A DNA stretch of 24,930 nt from IMG/VR virus record IMGVR_UViG_3300012919_000037, positions 1 to 24,930 of that record; one strand, given 5' to 3'. The notes beneath the pieces are model-generated. The model saw nothing but the letters and a program-made list of their open reading frames with translations. It did no database searches and had not been told where the DNA came from. Within the stretch, counting starts at the first letter, position 1. Each line of letters opens with the position of its first letter. The DNA comes from a virus. Both the position numbers and the translations under genes were made by a program. Positions 22,601-24,930 of this stretch are shown one piece after another.

Positions 22601-24930
22601 AATGATTTTTGTATTGGTTGCATCTTTTTGTTCGTTGTGGTCTCCAAGTGCAACTCTATGACATCTCAAATTCGTGTGTGTGGATACGTTTGTTACTGCT
22701 GAAAGTTGAACTTTATTGCTTGATATTGCCGCTGTAAAATCACATATCCTAGTTGAATCTTCATTGACATCGTATACTGATATGTAAGGTGTTGAATCAT
22801 CGTGTATAATACTTACTTTTAGGTGACCAATCATGTTGAGGTCGGTATCTTCGATTTCGATATCGTATATTGCACCTCTAAATTCTGCAATATCAAATTC
22901 GTCAATAACTTTTGATGTTGTACCTAATTTGAAAAAATTAAATATTTTAGTTGCATGGTTATCGGTTCCTGTTCCGCCACCAGAGTCAGCGAACGATACG
23001 GTTCCTGCACCGTCTGTCATTAATACTTGCGTGTTGCTTCCGTCTGCTGTTGGAAGTGTGTAAGCACCGTTGACATTAATTGTTCCTGTTGTTTGAACTC
23101 CTGTAGAAATTGTTTTTAATTTTTGTGATCCGTAATGGAATAGTTTTACTTCACCTGTTGAACCATCTGCTATAATATAATCCGCTAAACCACCACTGCC
23201 GTCGTCGGATCCTATCACAACATCTTTGTTGTCAGCATAAGTTCTGATGTTTATATCACCAGTTGTTTCGTTAAAATTAAGATTAGTTCCAGTATGTTTG
23301 ATGTTAGCATCTGCACCAGTACCAAATCTTAATTCAACACTATCGTTGAAAGTAACATTACCGGTTACTGTGGCTCCATTTATTGTTGGAGATGTTAATG
23401 TTTTGTTTGTTAATGTATCAGTAGTTGCCCTACCAACTAATGTGTCAGTAGACGTAGGTAACGTTATTGTGCCTGTGTTTTTGATTGTTCCAAACTGTGG
23501 TGTGTAATTGAAGTTTAATATACCAGTTCCTGTTGCTTCGTAGTTTGTAAATTCTTTTGAAATGGACATCCTAGCAACATAAATTTCATTATTTGCTGGT
23601 GATCCAGCCATTCTCAGCCTTGCTTTACCGCTGGATACATCTGCTGTGAAAGTTGCTAAATCAAAAGTACCTGTGCCTACACTGGTTTGTGATATTGTTG
23701 CATCACTTTTTGCAGAATTTACGTTTAAAGTTATTTCTGCATTTTGATACTGTGTGTTGTCACTGTTAGCAACTGATATAAAATATTTTGCAGAAACAAA
23801 CCTGTACACATCAAAGTCGTCGATTGTTGCTACTGCCGAGTCAACATCCTTAATTTTTTTGTATGTTACGTTGTCGAATGTTCCAATTTTAGTTTTAGAT
23901 CCTAAATCTATTCTGTATAATATTGCAGTGGCAGTTGTGCCCATTGTGGTTGTACCTGACAATGTTAGTGTGTCTGATGCAATCGCGGCACTGAAAGTCA
24001 TGGGAGCAGTATCTCTTGAACTTACTGTTCCGTATGTGTTATGGAACACTGTTGTACCGTCGTGCACCAAACTCATTTCTTGAATTGAATAGTCGTCCTG
24101 TGTCGTGTCTTTGGTTAATATGATATATTTCGCAGATTGAATGTCTGTCTTTGTAAAATAATCTAGTGCTGTTGCTGTTGATCCTATTGTGCTTGTAGTC
24201 TTTATAATTTTTGAATTTGTGTTTGCAACGCTCTCATGATGATCACCTAGTGCAACTCTTTGCATTCTCAATGTAACGTTAGTAGATGTATTGTTTGCGG
24301 CTGATAATTGCAAATTATTTCCGGAGATCGCCGCTGTGAAGTCTACTATCCTAGTTGAATCTTCGTTGACATCGTATACCGATATGTAAGGTGTGGTACC
24401 GTCATGAACAACAGAAACTTTTAAGTGTCCTGTAAAACTATTTCCTATGTCTTCTATCGATACATCATAGATAGCACCTCTGTACTCTGTTAGGTCAAAT
24501 TGATCTACTACTGTTGAACTTGTTGTAAGTTTATAGTAATTTATTTCTTTTACTGCTGTGTTAGTTCCACCACCACCGCCTGTTGAATCTGCGAATGATA
24601 ATGTTCCTGATCCGTCTGTTGTTAAAACTTGACCGTTGTTACCGTCAGCACTTGGATAAGTTAAACTTGATGCTGTCAATGTCCCAGCAACTTCTAAACT
24701 TGTACTATTAAGTAATTGAAGTTTATCTGATTTTAATCTAGCAGTAATTGTTTGCGAGCCTGCTTTTATATTGGCAAATTCTAATATTCCATCCTCAGTG
24801 CCATCGCTGGCATCTTGGATTTTTGCAGTCATTTTTGCATACACAATAGATTGATCTGCATCATTTTCACCAACAAATTTTAGTTGTCCTAGATAATCAG
24901 CATCAGCCGGACTAGCACTTTGTCTATCCA
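19655..24930 (-). CDS. Giant modular tail-fibre-type virion protein (5' end outside window)
   Basis: At least 1757 aa; the frame is open to the right edge, so the ATG/GTG codons near 24840 are internal, not starts. The visible beginning (QLKFVGENDADQSIVYAKMT...DGTEDGILEF) is a motif common in marine phage fibres. Three triplets of ~105-aa modules follow, separated by beta-strand linkers with repeats of PTADGSNTQVLMTDGAGT type. Then comes a TLTANTMRVTGNLTIDGTTT region and a C-terminal domain with ADLAEKYENDKEYPVGTLM, VCIGVISDKPAYLMN and IRGKVPVRCIGIVLKG, found at the end of many marine phage structural proteins, possibly as a folding or attachment domain. The protein probably contacts the host surface. 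It lies convergent with Nudix. Confidence 0.8.
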   Translation of the reverse strand, partial: DRQSASPADADYLGQLKFVGENDADQSIVYAKMTAKIQDASDGTEDGILEFANIKAGSQTITARLKSDKLQLLNSTSLEVAGTLTASSLTYPSADGNNGQVLTTDGSGTLSFADSTGGGGGTNTAVKEINYYKLTTSSTVVDQFDLTEYRGAIYDVSIEDIGNSFTGHLKVSVVHDGTTPYISVYDVNEDSTRIVDFTAAISGNNLQLSAANNTSTNVTLRMQRVALGDHHESVANTNSKIIKTTSTIGSTATALDYFTKTDIQSAKYIILTKDTTQDDYSIQEMSLVHDGTTVFHNTYGTVSSRDTAPMTFSAAIASDTLTLSGTTTMGTTATAILYRIDLGSKTKIGTFDNVTYKKIKDVDSAVATIDDFDVYRFVSAKYFISVANSDNTQYQNAEITLNVNSAKSDATISQTSVGTGTFDLATFTADVSSGKARLRMAGSPANNEIYVARMSISKEFTNYEATGTGILNFNYTPQFGTIKNTGTITLPTSTDTLVGRATTDTLTNKTLTSPTINGATVTGNVTFNDSVELRFGTGADANIKHTGTNLNFNETTGDINIRTYADNKDVVIGSDDGSGGLADYIIADGSTGEVKLFHYGSQKLKTISTGVQTTGTINVNGAYTLPTADGSNTQVLMTDGAGTVSFADSGGGTGTDNHATKIFNFFKLGTTSKVIDEFDIAEFRGAIYDIEIEDTDLNMIGHLKVSIIHDDSTPYISVYDVNEDSTRICDFTAAISSNKVQLSAVTNVSTHTNLRCHRVALGDHNEQKDATNTKIIKASTAIGSTATTLDQFTKTDYQGVKYIILTKDSTAGEYQISEMSLVHDGTDCFLNDYAKVSSTSGIRHTFSAAISGATVTLSALSDSNTTATALLYRVGLGSKTILGTFDNVTYGKIGDLDSAVTTVDSFDVFKFKSARYFVNISNSDNTEYQNSEINLVVNSAGTGASISETIVSTETGGNDLATFSADVSGGKARLRMAGSPANNVVYYARLAMESSNIYRGSQQTSDDLYITHNNLKLEPGALTLPKGTTGNRPSSAATGMIRYNTSTDTYERYDTTGWVNIAKTATTTEASGTTTGEATSISTTATNVDTFDRGSFDSAFYQMVTRDEINGELATQTVSLVHNNTDAFVSASGIIRTGSNTQLAFDADLSGTTVRLRGTGTSDVNSVKFFRIGLGDNTSASSSGNTATVINSDVDSAVENLDTWSASTYRGAKYYISANNTSKTELTNIECLVVHNGSDAFITIYNDTFTGSNSLLSLSADIDSGNVRLRASGNEPNTAVKMYRVLLGDAESDATSDNTKTVGQVSVSSSSTAFDTFSTDSFNGAHYVIVGNNSSESAASISEVFVVTDGTDAYVSAGPQVSTKGTDQLTFTAALAGSTVTLSTASTSGGSTTVNGYRVQLLRSAAGASTDLVMLKGNDQTITGSKTFTSAILTDTIRTPGSNANLNLDPQGTGKVQINGAYTLPTADGSANQVLQTDGSGALSFDTVTAGAGGSTTQVQYNASGSLAGSSNLTFDGTTLTANTMRVTGNLTIDGTTTILNTSTLSVEDNIIELNRNVSSNAGTPTVSGIQISRGEDSTVTEQALLWAWDESFADDGTTTYGNSGGAFTAFRRPRTGTEKPNANNLVDIRANTVHAVSTSAHYADLAEKYENDKEYPVGTLMMVGGEKETTEWTEGNVCIGVISDKPAYLMNKSANGQAHAIRGKVPVRCIGIVLKGCKIYGYGDGTASIQGKEFIGVAVETNDNPKEKLVECILKI
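20710..21720 (-). repeat. Fibre protein module triplet 3 (divergent)
   Basis: Three further modules (approximately 21390-21700, 21055-21370, 20710-21025) keep the same pattern: VDTFDRGSF, VSLVHNNTDAF, LSGTTVRLRG and FFRIGLGDN in the first, with equivalents in the others. They are much less similar to triplets 1 and 2 than those are to each other. Confidence 0.6.
21950..22955 (-). repeat. Fibre protein module triplet 2
   Basis: Second copy of triplet 1, offset by about 1.6 kb, with modules at approximately 22630-22955, 22290-22605 and 21950-22290. The segment HDDSTPYISVYDVNEDSTRI matches HDGTTPYISVYDVNEDSTRI of triplet 1, and KARLRMAGSPANN ends the third module of both. The similarity points to a fairly recent duplication of the whole triplet. 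Confidence 0.75.
23560..24555 (-). repeat. Fibre protein module triplet 1
   Basis: Three related ~105-aa modules (approximate bounds 24245-24555, 23900-24205, 23560-23895). Each has a D-x-F pattern near the start, an Ala/Gly-x-Y strand, a valine/histidine/Asp-Gly strand (VHDGT) and an Arg-containing end such as RVALGD. It is closely similar to triplet 2 in order and in DNA: the stretches near 24353 and 22752 are almost identical. Confidence 0.75.

Noticed and set aside
20133-24083. Plus-strand open frames rich in Val/Ser opposite the fibre gene
   Set aside because: They arise from the Thr/Ser/Gly/Ala repeat codons of the fibre read antisense; no ribosome sites or promoters.
24838-24844. Start of the fibre gene at an internal GTG or ATG
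   Set aside because: The same frame stays open to the window edge and the upstream residues continue a fibre motif, so the gene is truncated by the window.
19655-24930. CRISPR-like or tandem DNA repeat array
   Set aside because: The repeats are in-frame protein modules of ~315 nt with divergence, not short identical repeats with spacers.
1-24930. tRNA genes, integrase or attachment sites
   Set aside because: No cloverleaf-like sequence, recombinase signature or duplicated att-like core was recognised by eye; a tRNA covariance-model scan would be decisive.

Overview
The window is a stretch of a T4-like myovirus genome, AT-rich and most like the marine T4 relatives that infect cyanobacteria or SAR11-type bacteria. 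The assignment rests on recognisable T4 late-gene products: both terminase subunits (gp16, gp17), tail sheath gp18, tail tube gp19, a tube-initiator/cap baseplate protein, head completion gp4, neck proteins gp13 and gp14, tail completion gp15, the gp1-type dNMP kinase, a probable gp32 start, and a very long repeat-built tail-fibre-type protein. The host is inferred from family resemblance and base composition only. No tRNA, CRISPR array, IS element or integrase was seen.

Layout. 1-63 (minus): first codons of a probable gp32, with a leader carrying an 18-bp perfect palindrome. 157-3167 (minus): SGNH-like protein and a 699-aa unrecognised protein. 3179-8994 (minus): gp17, an acidic 404-aa protein, a 197-aa protein, a 2OG-oxygenase-like protein and a DUF2061-like membrane protein (ATGA-coupled pair), gp16, gp4 and a 125-aa protein. 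8994-14552 (minus): tube-fold baseplate protein, gp19 and a greatly enlarged gp18, with a rho-independent terminator after gp19. 14668-15027 (plus): a four-CxxC HNH-like protein whose 3' end overlaps the dNMP kinase (minus). 15589-16560 (minus): a 59-aa protein and gp13. 16605-19198 (plus): gp14 and gp15, divergent from gp13. 19230-19658 (plus): Nudix hydrolase, ending on a TTAA shared with the stop of the opposing tail-fibre-type gene, which runs off the right edge.

The genes cooperate in late morphogenesis: DNA packaging (gp16/gp17), head closure and neck (gp4, gp13, gp14), tail completion (gp15), tail tube and sheath (gp19, gp18), baseplate (tube-fold protein) and host contact (long fibre). 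Nucleotide-metabolism genes (dNMP kinase, Nudix) sit among them as single-gene units with host-type promoters.

The most unusual signals are these. (i) Eight genes without a Shine-Dalgarno have a T4-late-type NNTAAATA motif only 5-8 nt before the start codon, and the two metabolic genes have a sigma70-type promoter whose TATAAT lies exactly 6 nt before ATG. Both suggest near-leaderless mRNAs. (ii) A short Gly/aromatic/Trp beta module recurs in the neck (gp14), tail completion (gp15) and sheath (gp18) proteins. (iii) The fibre protein is built of nine related ~105-aa modules arranged as three triplets. (iv) The neck genes are split across a 44-bp divergent promoter region.
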